From positions 21,879 to 85,878 of the forward strand of contig JAFKGG010000363.1 in the NCBI GenBank assembly GCA_017307915.1: a stretch of DNA of 64,000 bases, in the 5' to 3' direction. Origin of the DNA: Burkholderiales bacterium. GTDB lineage: Bacteria > Pseudomonadota > Gammaproteobacteria > Burkholderiales > Burkholderiaceae_E. Position numbers and translations under genes: made by a program. The notes under the pieces were generated by a model. That model had not been told where the DNA came from. It worked only from the letters and a program-made list of their open reading frames with translations, and ran no database searches. This document shows, piece after piece, positions 34,086 to 41,817 of the stretch (its first letter is position 1; every line of letters begins with the position of its first letter).

Positions 34086-34113
34086 GGCAATCCCGAGCCG
34101 GCAATCCCGAGCC
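34086..34113. repeat. Tandem duplication of a 14-bp unit
   Basis: GGCAATCCCGAGCC occurs at 34086-34099 and again at 34100-34113, immediately before the glutathione peroxidase stop codon on the minus strand. CTCGGG at 34078-34083 can pair with CCCGAG in the first copy, giving a hairpin of possible terminator function. Confidence 0.7.
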
Positions 34114-34114
34114 G

Positions 34115-34729
34115 TCAGCCGGCCGCCAGTAGCCGCTCGATCGCCTGCACCAGCGGCCGGTCGAGCGGCGCGACGCGGCTGGGGAAGTCGCCCATGACGC
34201 GGCCGTCGCGTGCGACCAGGTATTTGTGGAAGTTCCAGCGCGGTGCCGATCCGGTGGTGCGCGCCAGTTCGGCGAACAAGGGGTTGGCTTGCGCACCCAC
34301 GACCGTGCTCTTGGCGAACATCGGAAACTTCACGCCATAGGTGTTGAAGCACAAATCGGCGATCTCGCCGCGGCTGCCGGGTTCCTGCTGGAAGTCGTTC
34401 GACGGGAAGCCCAGGATCACCAGACCGCGGTCGCGGTAGCGCGAATACAACTGTTCGAGCCCTTCATACTGTTTGGTGAAGCCGCAGAAGCTTGCGGTAT
34501 TGACCACCAGCAGCACCTTGCCGCTGAATTGGCACAGATCGATCGGCGCATCGTCCTGCAAGCGCGGCATGGTGTGTGTCAGCAATGCCGGGCAGCCGCC
34601 CGCGACGGTGGCGGAGGCCCGCTGCGCCCATGCGGGGGCCGCCCATGCGGGGGCCGTCAGCAACAGGCCGGCGCCCAGCGACGAAACGCTGATCAGAAAG
34701 TGGTGACGCGAATACGAGGTGATGGACAT
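34115..34729 (-). CDS. Glutathione peroxidase family protein with export signal
   Basis: The protein (204 aa) has a signal peptide at 1-36 (SRHHFLISVSSLGAGLLLTA, then APAWA twice), so it is periplasmic. The peroxidase motifs are NTASFCGFTKQYEGLEQLY with a catalytic Cys rather than selenocysteine, LGFPSNDFQQEPGS, and the Trp in WNFHKYLV. It reduces peroxides, most likely with thioredoxin-type donors in this Cys subtype. A 15-bp exact tandem duplication (34626-34655) has lengthened the signal region. Confidence 0.9.
   Translation of the reverse strand: MSITSYSRHHFLISVSSLGAGLLLTAPAWAAPAWAQRASATVAGGCPALLTHTMPRLQDDAPIDLCQFSGKVLLVVNTASFCGFTKQYEGLEQLYSRYRDRGLVILGFPSNDFQQEPGSRGEIADLCFNTYGVKFPMFAKSTVVGAQANPLFAELARTTGSAPRWNFHKYLVARDGRVMGDFPSRVAPLDRPLVQAIERLLAAG
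34626..34655. repeat. Exact 15-bp tandem duplication in the glutathione peroxidase signal peptide
   Basis: GCCCATGCGGGGGCC is present at 34626-34640 and 34641-34655. It encodes an in-frame repeat of APAWA around the expected signal-peptidase site. Confidence 0.75.
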
Positions 34730-34908
34730 GCGAGACTCCGCGGCGTCGAGGCCGGCGCCGGCAGCACCGGCGAATACACCTGCGGGCGGCAGCGGATGGC
34801 GCTTGCCGGCCGCAGGGGATTTTTATAATAGGAGCCGGTTTTCGTCCGGTCAAACATCTCCGGATCGGGTGTGTTGACACCGCCTCCGCGCCCGCCCACG
34901 AACCGCGC

Positions 34909-35850
34909 ATGCTGAACATTTCCGCCGTCGAACGCGACACCGGCCTGTCGAAGGACACGCTGCGCATCTGGGAGCGCCGCTACGGCTTTCCGCAGCCGCA
35001 GCGCGATGCATTCGGCGAGCGCGTATATCCGGCCGAGCAGGTGCAGCGGCTGCGGCTGATGCGCCGGCTGCTCGATGCCGGCTACCGTCCGGGCAAGCTG
35101 GTGGCGTTGCCGCTGGCCGAGCTGCAGGTGCTGGCATGCGGCGACAGCTCGGCGCTGGCCGCCGGCGCTGCCGGCAGCGCCGGCGAGGGTGTCGGCCGCC
35201 TGCTCGCCCTGGCAATAGCCGGCCGGCTCGATGAATTGCGCGCGGCGTTGATGCAGGCCGAGCGGCACCAGGGCGCGGCGCGCTTCGTCATCGACGTGGC
35301 CGCGCCGCTGATCCAGGCGGCTGCGGTGGCGCGCTCGCGCGGCGCGCTGGCGCCGTTCGCCGAGCAGATGTTCGGCGAATCGCTGCACGTGGTGCTGCGG
35401 CATGCGATCTTCGGCATGTCGACGGCATGGTCCGGTGTTTCTGCCTGTGCGTCGCATCTGCCGGCGCCGCACCTGCTATTGACGACGCTGCCCGGCGAAT
35501 GCCAGTCGCTGGGCCTGCTGCTGATCGAGGCGTTGGCCACCGAGCGCGGCGCGCCCTGCACCTCGCTGGGCATCCAGACGCCGATTCCCGACATCGTGTC
35601 AGCCGCCGATGCGCAGCGCGCCGACGTGGTGCTGCTGTCGTTTGCCGGCAATCTGAGTCCGCGCCAGACGGTCGATGAGCTGGCGGCCTTGCGGGCCGCG
35701 TTGCCGGCATCGGCGGCGCTGTGGGCCTGCGGCGTCTGTCCGGCGCTGCATAAGCGTCGGCTTGGCGGGGTGCGGTTGCTTGCGTCGATGGGGGCGCTTG
35801 ATGAGGTGTTGGCTGGGCGGCTATTGGCGCAAAGGGAAGGTCATCTATGA
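34909..35850 (+). CDS. MerR-type regulator with cobalamin-binding-like C-terminal domain, His lost
   Basis: The protein (313 aa) has a MerR helix-turn-helix at 1-70 (ISAVERDTGLSKDTLRIWER) and a C-terminal helical plus Rossmann part resembling CarH/LitR and MlrA. The B12 motif DxHxxG is represented by ECQSLG at residues 197-202, so the cobalt-ligating His is Gln and B12 binding is unlikely, as in MlrA. The target promoters are not known; related proteins control biofilm or pigment genes. Its stop overlaps the BrnA-like start by 4 bp. Confidence 0.85.
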   Translation: MLNISAVERDTGLSKDTLRIWERRYGFPQPQRDAFGERVYPAEQVQRLRLMRRLLDAGYRPGKLVALPLAELQVLACGDSSALAAGAAGSAGEGVGRLLALAIAGRLDELRAALMQAERHQGAARFVIDVAAPLIQAAAVARSRGALAPFAEQMFGESLHVVLRHAIFGMSTAWSGVSACASHLPAPHLLLTTLPGECQSLGLLLIEALATERGAPCTSLGIQTPIPDIVSAADAQRADVVLLSFAGNLSPRQTVDELAALRAALPASAALWACGVCPALHKRRLGGVRLLASMGALDEVLAGRLLAQREGHL

Positions 35851-36134
35851 GCGGGAAAATCAGATACAGCGATGAGCCTATCGGCGACCCGAAGGTCATC
35901 CGAGACTTTCTGCCGTCGCCTGAGGATCTTGCCTTTCGCGAAGAGGACGTAAAGGTCACGATTACGCTGAGTAAACGCAGCGTCGACTTCTTCAAGGGCA
36001 AAGCCGCGCAGAACGACACGCAGTATCAGCGCATGATCAGAAGGCTATTGGATACCTACGTTGAGGCGCACGCTGAGGATTTGACTGGCCGTGCTGCTCG
36101 GCCGGCTCGCAAGCGGGGCAAGGGCGCCGGTTAG
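35847..36134 (+). CDS. Orphan BrnA-type antitoxin
   Basis: The protein (95 aa) has the BrnA/CopG C-terminal DNA-binding part: VKVTITLSKRSVDFFKGKAA, then YQRMIRRLLDTYVEAH. In BrnT-BrnA modules the toxin gene lies just upstream; here the MerR gene is there instead and no toxin is found. Its ATG overlaps the MerR stop by 4 bp. It marks the start of a lower-GC accessory stretch. Confidence 0.8.
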   Translation: MSGKIRYSDEPIGDPKVIRDFLPSPEDLAFREEDVKVTITLSKRSVDFFKGKAAQNDTQYQRMIRRLLDTYVEAHAEDLTGRAARPARKRGKGAG

Positions 36135-36398
36135 TTTCGATGTTGAGTGGCACAAAAACTTGCCATCCATCTTGCGAGGAAACTCACTTGGCGGCGTCTG
36201 CCGTTCATGGTTCCTTTGAACTGGATTTCGAAAATTACCCCGGTGGGTTCAGCGATTACGAAGTGCATCGAGATCCACTGCAGATGATGCCTGACCTGTA
36301 TTCCAAAGGGCGTTTGACGCTACCGTCGCCGTTCTGTCGCAAGCCAACGGTTGCATCAACCGCCTCTGAACCGATCGTTACGTTTCAGGAGGCGGCGC

Positions 36399-36818
36399 GT
36401 GAGTGGTGCAGTTTTCACGTTTGTCGGGGCAATTGTCGGGGCCCTACTGCAGTTTCTTTTCACGCGGCACCTCGAAGGCAAGAGGCATCATAGAGAGGTG
36501 CGAGCGAAGGCGTATGCAGACTACTTGCAGTGTGTAAGTGAACACGCAAATCTTGGGTATCAGAGGCAATCGCCCGAAGGGCGTCAACTTGGCGCCCGAA
36601 CTGCCTACGCGAAATGTCGCATCTCTTTATATGGATCCCAAGACGTAGTGTCCTCATTCGCCGAGTTCGAGAAGTTGGGAGCTACCATGAACACCGACGC
36701 GCAGTGTCGCGCATTCTCTCGCATGGTCATCGCGATGCGAAGGGACACGCTTGGCAACCCGTCAGTCGATGAGCAAGATATTGAGGTCGTCTTGCTCGGG
36801 AGGCGTAATGCCACATAA
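36399..36818 (+). CDS. Small membrane-anchored protein of unknown function
   Basis: GTG 36399 is preceded by CAGGAGG with a 7-base spacer, a strong ribosome site that decides the start. The 139-aa product has one N-terminal membrane helix (FTFVGAIVGALLQFLFT) followed by a charged helical cytoplasmic part (HLEGKRHHREVRAKAYADYL). I do not recognise a function. Codon use is less GC-rich than neighbouring core genes, in keeping with acquired DNA. The 264 bases before it contain no gene I can support. Confidence 0.72.
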   Translation: MSGAVFTFVGAIVGALLQFLFTRHLEGKRHHREVRAKAYADYLQCVSEHANLGYQRQSPEGRQLGARTAYAKCRISLYGSQDVVSSFAEFEKLGATMNTDAQCRAFSRMVIAMRRDTLGNPSVDEQDIEVVLLGRRNAT

Positions 36819-36845
36819 TAGAATGGTGGGGTGGACGTTGACGCT

Positions 36846-36962
36846 ATGAAAGCTGCCGTGATCGTTCTCCAAGGCCCCACGAGCGCTGGTAAATCCAGCA
36901 TTGCGAGCGCGCTTCAGGATACGGCCGGAGTACCCACGTTTCACGGTACGAATGGCTCGTGA
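36846..36962 (+). pseudogene. Truncated P-loop gene, chloramphenicol-phosphotransferase-like N-terminus
   Basis: The ATG at 36846 opens a 38-codon frame reading MKAAVIVLQGPTSAGKSSIA and ending in TGA at 36960. The Walker A motif GPTSAGKSS and the following ALQD resemble the N-terminus of the chloramphenicol phosphotransferase-like family, whose full length is about 180 aa. The remaining domain is absent; the next 180 bases hold only short frames with stops. It is a decayed gene. Confidence 0.55.
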
Positions 36963-37140
36963 ACAGATCGACTGCTCGGCTTTTTCGCGAGACTGTGAAC
37001 TCGTAGTTGATTCGCCCAAATACGCTGCAACAGAAGGTGCAGCCACTATTTGCTAGTTCATTGGCGAGCCTTCGTATCCCACTGATCAATCGAATAGGTT
37101 GCCTTCGGCAGCTGCTCATTTCGGACGGTAGGCATCAAGA

Positions 37141-37694
37141 ATGAAGGAAAACGAGGAAAATAGATCCATACGAACTGAAGTTTCTCCATCGGAACAGCCG
37201 GATCTTCGTCTTTATCGTCGCCTATGGATCGCATGTTCTGACCTCGAAGAGGCGAAGGAAACTGCGGAGGACTACTAAAGTTACGACTACCCATTCCTCG
37301 GCGAAGCCGGGAATCTCCTCTACTAACCGCCTTAACCACGGCACTGGTCGTTTCCTATGCTAGGTCGTTCGTTAACTCTCGCGGACAATCGACTTTTGCA
37401 GAGAAGGCCGTTCCGGGCTCATTGCTGAGAGTGCTCACGAGCAATCAAAGAGCATTTCACGACTACCTGATCAATCTTCGCAATCAGTGGGTAGCGCACT
37501 CAGACGCTGAAGTCTCGGAGCTTCATTTGAGATTGCTCGATGGCGGTGACTCCGCGATCGTCCGACACGGTCGTGCGCCATTTAATAGGCGCGAGCTGCG
37601 CTACATCACAAGTATTACGACCAAACTTCTTGCGGCCATAGCGGGTCGCTGTGCAGAGCTTAGAGCCCGCCTTCCAAGCGGTGTATGGCTGTAA
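37141..37694 (+). pseudogene. Frameshifted hypothetical gene
   Basis: The ATG at 37141 opens a frame (LRLYRRLWIACSDLEEAKET) that ends in TAA at 37276. In the frame one base back, open from 37242 to 37694, the protein continues smoothly: LLKLRLPIPRR, SPLLTALTTALVVSYARSF, VLTSNQRAFHDYLINLRNQW, ending in RLPSGVWL. One net single-base change near 37270-37278 joins the halves into a protein of about 184 aa. The helical composition with RNQWVAHSD resembles HEPN-like proteins, but I cannot assign it. Confidence 0.6.
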
Positions 37695-37799
37695 ACGGTG
37701 AGGGGGCAGATGAAAGGCGCGAACACCTACCTCTGCCGGCTCTTCCGGCGTGGCGTATGCCATACGCCTTTGGCTGTCAGGTAAGGAATTCGCCCTGGC

Positions 37800-39014
37800 T
37801 CACGAGGCCTGCACCGTTTCCTCAGCAACGAACAGCGTCAGAATCCCCGTATACCCATACAACCGATCACCAGCGATCTCGCCATTGGCGAAGAATCCGA
37901 TCAACGGAATCTCGCCCAGGTTGTGCGACACGATATCGACCTCAGCCCCCGGCACGCCGAACAGATGCTCGCCGCGCGCCACGCACGACACATAATGCGC
38001 GCCCAGCACGCGCAGCGATTCGGTTTCCAGTTCTTCGCGCAGTTCGGTGCAGATGCGGATCAGATCGGCGCGCGCCGCGCGCTGGTCGCGGGTGCAGAAC
38101 ACCGCGCGATCGCCATGCTGCGGCTTGGCCGCGACCGCCAGCAGCCGATTGTGCGGATCGATGCCGATGACGTTGCGCACCGCATAGTCGCCGAAGCCGA
38201 TGTGGCGTTCGGTCTGCGCCGGCGCGAAGCCGATCATCAAGCCGCGCGCCAGCCGATCGGTCGGTAGCGCGCGCAGGATCTCGTCGCCGTCGCGCGAGCG
38301 GCGCACCGTCTCGGGCACGTCGAGATCTTCGAGCAGCACGTCGAGCGCCGGGCGGCCGTCGAGTTCGCGAATGTAATGCGATGAGCAATCGGAAATGCGA
38401 TGCTCGCGCGCCAATGGCGCACAGCCTTGTGTCAGCCGCGACAGCAGTCGCACACTCTGGCCGAACGCAACGCCCGACAGGCCGCCCTGCACGGGCCGCT
38501 CGGCCAGCTGCGTGCCGTCGTTGTCGCCGCCGATCAGTCCGCCGAACAGCACGCCGTTGCCGGTGCGCGTGGCCAGCTCCGAGATCAGTTCGGCCAGGTC
38601 CGGCGTGGAAGGGTCGGCGTGCACCAGCACCGCCGAGGGCAGCTCGGCGGCCTCGTCGCCCGCGACGGGCAGCCGCTGCTTGCCGGAGAAGATGCGCCAA
38701 TCATCGTCCGGCAACTCGCAGATCATCGCGGCCAGCGCCGGCTCATCGACGTATTCGGCGCCGGCCACGCACACGCCGTGCGCGCCGGCCCCGACCCACT
38801 GCACGTCGGGTAGATGCGTGTCGAACAGCGCGGCGATGTCGCCAAGATGCCCGGCAAAGGCTTCGGTGACGTACAGCAGGCCGAGGCCGCTGGCTGCTGT
38901 CGCCTGGTGCGTCGGCGGCTGACCCTGTCTGTGTTCGAGCTGGGCCAGCACCAGCTCGGCCGCGGTACGCCAATCGGGGTGCGAAGCGTGGCCGTGTCTG
39001 AAACTGCGCATCAT
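37800..39014 (-). CDS. FIST N- and C-domain protein
   Basis: The protein (404 aa) contains the FIST sensory architecture: an N-terminal part with WVGAGAHGVCVAG and VLFGGLIGGDNDGTQL, and the FIST_C part near the end (IPLIGFFANGEIAGDRLYGY, TLFVAEE). FIST domains are thought to bind small ligands such as amino acids. It is 22 bp downstream of the PhaM-like gene on the same strand, a pairing known in other Burkholderiales. Start ATG 39014 or 39011. Confidence 0.88.
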   Translation of the reverse strand: MMRSFRHGHASHPDWRTAAELVLAQLEHRQGQPPTHQATAASGLGLLYVTEAFAGHLGDIAALFDTHLPDVQWVGAGAHGVCVAGAEYVDEPALAAMICELPDDDWRIFSGKQRLPVAGDEAAELPSAVLVHADPSTPDLAELISELATRTGNGVLFGGLIGGDNDGTQLAERPVQGGLSGVAFGQSVRLLSRLTQGCAPLAREHRISDCSSHYIRELDGRPALDVLLEDLDVPETVRRSRDGDEILRALPTDRLARGLMIGFAPAQTERHIGFGDYAVRNVIGIDPHNRLLAVAAKPQHGDRAVFCTRDQRAARADLIRICTELREELETESLRVLGAHYVSCVARGEHLFGVPGAEVDIVSHNLGEIPLIGFFANGEIAGDRLYGYTGILTLFVAEETVQAS

Positions 39015-39035
39015 CGATCCGTTCGTGCGCGGCGC

Positions 39036-39917
39036 TCAGCGCTTGCGGCCGGCGCTGCGCGCCGCCGGGCGGGGGCCGTCGGCGGGTGCGGTGCCCTGCG
39101 TGCCGGTTCGGGCCTTGTCACGTGCCTTCACGCCGGCGCTACCGCTTGCGCGGCTGCTTCGCGAGCTGGTGCCTTTGGCGGTGGCATCCTTCTTGCCGCC
39201 CGCCGGTGCGGCGGTGCTCGGGGCCGTCATGCCCGACAGCGCGCTGCTCGGCAGCCCCACGCCCGATAGCGCCGCACTCGCCACCTGGTTGAACTGGCTC
39301 TGCAGCATGTTCCACCAGGCGCTGGGTGTCAGTGCCGGATCGATCGTCATGCCCGCTGCGGCTTCGTGTGGCGATGCCTGCCCGGTCGAGCTGGCGTCGG
39401 CTTGATCGCTCGGCGGCGTCGCGGCCGAGGCTTGCGCACCCGTCCGTTCGGCAGTGGCAGCAGCGCCGGAAGACGGCGGTGCCGATGCGCCAGCCGTGCC
39501 GCCGCTGCCGGCCGCACCACTACCGCCGCCAGGCGTGCTCGCGGCTGCCGCCGCGCCGCCAGCCGCCGCGGCATCGGCCGCTGCAGCACCCATCGCCATC
39601 GCCGGATTGGTCAGCGCGCTGCCAAAGGCCTGCAACGTAGCGATCGTGCCGCGCTGGATTTCCAGCGCCTGGATGCTGCCTTTGAGCATGTTCATATTGA
39701 CGGTCAGCCATTGCTCGACCGCTTTCAGGTCGCTGATGCGCCGATCCAGTTCCTGCAGATCGATGGTCGGCGCGAAGTTCGACGGCACGCCGAACGAACT
39801 CCACGCCTTGCGCACGAACTCGGCCGTATCGAGCATGTTGCCCATGTTCAAGGGTCCGAGGCCGACGTTGGCCAGGCCCATCGAGGCCAGGTCACCGATA
39901 CCGAATGTGTTGCTCAT
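39036..39917 (-). CDS. phaM: PhaM-like polyhydroxyalkanoate granule-associated protein
   Basis: The protein (293 aa) has the PhaM N-terminal signature: VPSNFAPTIDLQELDRRISD and LKAVEQWLTVNMNMLKGSIQ. The middle is low-complexity Ala/Gly/Ser and the C-terminus is a basic Ala/Lys/Arg tail (AGVKARDKARTG-like), as in PhaM of Cupriavidus, where it activates PHB synthase PhaC1 and binds DNA so granules are shared between daughter cells. GGGAGAG precedes ATG 39917. Confidence 0.85.
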   Translation of the reverse strand: MSNTFGIGDLASMGLANVGLGPLNMGNMLDTAEFVRKAWSSFGVPSNFAPTIDLQELDRRISDLKAVEQWLTVNMNMLKGSIQALEIQRGTIATLQAFGSALTNPAMAMGAAAADAAAAGGAAAAASTPGGGSGAAGSGGTAGASAPPSSGAAATAERTGAQASAATPPSDQADASSTGQASPHEAAAGMTIDPALTPSAWWNMLQSQFNQVASAALSGVGLPSSALSGMTAPSTAAPAGGKKDATAKGTSSRSSRASGSAGVKARDKARTGTQGTAPADGPRPAARSAGRKR

Positions 39918-40108
39918 GGCTGACTCTCCCACAGTGCGCTGACAATAACAGGAATCGACTGGCCAAAGCCACCGCGCCGTGCAGCGCTCGTACCGGCCGG
40001 CATGTGGCGCGCCCGTGTCACCCGGCATCGGCATGGCATCATTACCGGATGGCCGCGCAGCGTGCTGCAATTCATGCGCGGCGACCTCAGACAAGCAGGC
40101 ACAGCCCC

Positions 40109-40579
40109 ATGGCCGACATCGATACTCTGCGGCGCATTCTCGGCACCCACCGCGTGATCGCGGTGGTCGGCCTGTCGGCCGACTGGAACCGGCCCAGCTT
40201 CTTCGCCGCCAAGTACATGCAGGAGCATGGTTATCGGATCATTCCGGTCAATCCGCGCTATGAGCACATTCTCGGCGAACGCTGCTATCCGTCGCTGACC
40301 GACATCCCTGATCCGGTGGACGTCGTCGACGTATTCCGCCGCACCGAAGACGTGCCACCGATCGCGCAGCAGGCGGTCAGCATCGGCGCCAAGGTGCTGT
40401 GGCAGCAGATCGGCGTGCGCAACGAAGAGGCCGACGGCCACGTACGTGCCCACGGCCTGGATTCGGTGATGGACCGCTGCGTGAAGATCGAGCACGCGCG
40501 GCTGTTCGGCGGCCTGAACTGGGTCGGCGTCAATACGCGGGTGATCTCGGCGCGGCGGCCGCGGCAGCTCGCTTACTGA
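40109..40579 (+). CDS. CoA-binding protein (YccU-like)
   Basis: The protein (156 aa) has a Rossmann CoA-binding fold of the YccU family: VIAVVGLSADWNRPSFFAAK at the N-terminus and KVLWQQIGVRNEEAD. The function is unknown; related domains are found in acyl-CoA synthetases. ATG 40109 gives the usual length. It diverges from phaM across a 190-bp gap with no other gene. Confidence 0.9.
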   Translation: MADIDTLRRILGTHRVIAVVGLSADWNRPSFFAAKYMQEHGYRIIPVNPRYEHILGERCYPSLTDIPDPVDVVDVFRRTEDVPPIAQQAVSIGAKVLWQQIGVRNEEADGHVRAHGLDSVMDRCVKIEHARLFGGLNWVGVNTRVISARRPRQLAY

Positions 40580-40590
40580 GCAAAAAGCAG

Positions 40591-41817
40591 TCAGCGCCCA
40601 TTGCGCTCGCTGCTCACGCGCACGCCGTCGGCCACCTTGTCGCTCGGGTGCAGGATCACGCGTGCATCGAGCGGCAAGCCCTCGCGCAGCTCGCCGAATT
40701 CGTCATTTATGCGACCGATCTCCACCGGCGTGAGCCGAGCGTGGCCGCCCTCGTCGACGCTGAACACAGCCCAGCGGTTGCCGCTGCGAAACAATGCGCC
40801 GATCGGCACGCGCAGCACGTCGGCCGAGCGCCACACCTCGATGCGCACCGTGGCGCGATAGCCGTGGCCCAGGCGCTGCCAGGCCTGCCGCGGCTCGGCA
40901 AAATCGAGCAGCACGTTGACGCGCTGCTCCTCGACTCCCAGCGCCGAAATCTTGGTGAAGCCGAACGGCTCGACAAGCCGCACCGTGGCGCGCAGCGCTT
41001 GTTCGCCGCCCCAGTCGTCGATCAGGGCCGCGGCGCCGGGCGCCACCTTGACCGCATCGCTGGACAGCAGCTCGGCCACGATCTCCAGCCGCGCCGGGTC
41101 GCCGATTTCCAGTAGCGGTGTGCCGGCCGTGACCACGCGCTCGCTTTCTTGCGGCACGCGCAGCACCTCGCCCGAAATCGGTGAGCGCACCGTGACGGTG
41201 CCGCGTCCGCCGCCGGCGCCCGGGTTGGCCACGATCAGCGTGGCGCGCGCCGCTTCCAGCGCATGCCGCGCCGACTCGGCTGAATCACGTGCCTGGGCCA
41301 GTGCCGCACGCGCGCGATCGCGCTCGCTGCGCGCGGTGTCCAGCGTGGCCGCGGCCACGAACTCGCGTGCCGACAGTTGCTCGGTGCGCTGATAGGCCTG
41401 CTCGGCCAGCGTCGCGGCGGCCTGTGCCTGCGCCACGCCGGCCTGCGCGGCGGCCGATTGCGCTTCGAGCGCACGCACGTTGGCCTGCGCTTGCGCCTGT
41501 GTGCGCGCATCGAGCGGCCCGGGCAAGGTCGGCTTGATGCGCGCCACCACGGTCTGGTTGGCGAGCACCGTGTTGCCGACCTTCAGCGGTGAGCGATCCA
41601 GTTCGCCCGAGATCGGCGCCGATACCGTGTACAGATCGATGACCCGCGTGCGGCCCAGGTCATCGACCGTTACCGTCAGCGGGCCGCGATCGATGCGCGC
41701 CAGTTCGACCGTCACCGGCGGCGTGCGCAGCAGAAAGGCGACCGCCAGCACGCCGGCCACGAGCACCAGTGCGCCGATCACTCGCGGGCCGGTGAAGATT
41801 TTTTTCGTCATCGTCAT
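40591..41817 (-). CDS. HlyD/MacA-type membrane fusion protein of an ABC exporter
   Basis: The protein (408 aa) is a periplasmic adaptor with one N-terminal membrane helix (VIGALVLVAGVLAVAFLL), a lipoyl half-motif (YTVSAPISGELDRSPLKVGN), a long Ala/Gln coiled-coil hairpin at 105-200, the second half (VRSPISGEVLRVPQESERVV) and beta-barrel domains. It links the inner-membrane pump to an outer-membrane channel. Its start overlaps the permease stop by 4 bp. The substrate is unknown. Confidence 0.92.
   Translation of the reverse strand: MTMTKKIFTGPRVIGALVLVAGVLAVAFLLRTPPVTVELARIDRGPLTVTVDDLGRTRVIDLYTVSAPISGELDRSPLKVGNTVLANQTVVARIKPTLPGPLDARTQAQAQANVRALEAQSAAAQAGVAQAQAAATLAEQAYQRTEQLSAREFVAAATLDTARSERDRARAALAQARDSAESARHALEAARATLIVANPGAGGGRGTVTVRSPISGEVLRVPQESERVVTAGTPLLEIGDPARLEIVAELLSSDAVKVAPGAAALIDDWGGEQALRATVRLVEPFGFTKISALGVEEQRVNVLLDFAEPRQAWQRLGHGYRATVRIEVWRSADVLRVPIGALFRSGNRWAVFSVDEGGHARLTPVEIGRINDEFGELREGLPLDARVILHPSDKVADGVRVSSERNGR

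Noticed and set aside
36140-36493. 117-codon plus-strand frame upstream of the small membrane protein
   Set aside because: It has no ribosome site, no recognisable motif, and overlaps the better supported gene at 36399.
37265-37280. Programmed -1 frameshift in the hypothetical gene
   Set aside because: The junction lacks a standard slippery heptamer and no downstream stem was evident; a mutation in a decaying region is simpler.
36605-37339. Several 90-100 codon minus-strand frames in the degraded island
   Set aside because: They overlap the P-loop fragment and the frameshifted gene, whose plus-strand frames make family-like or continuous protein sequence.
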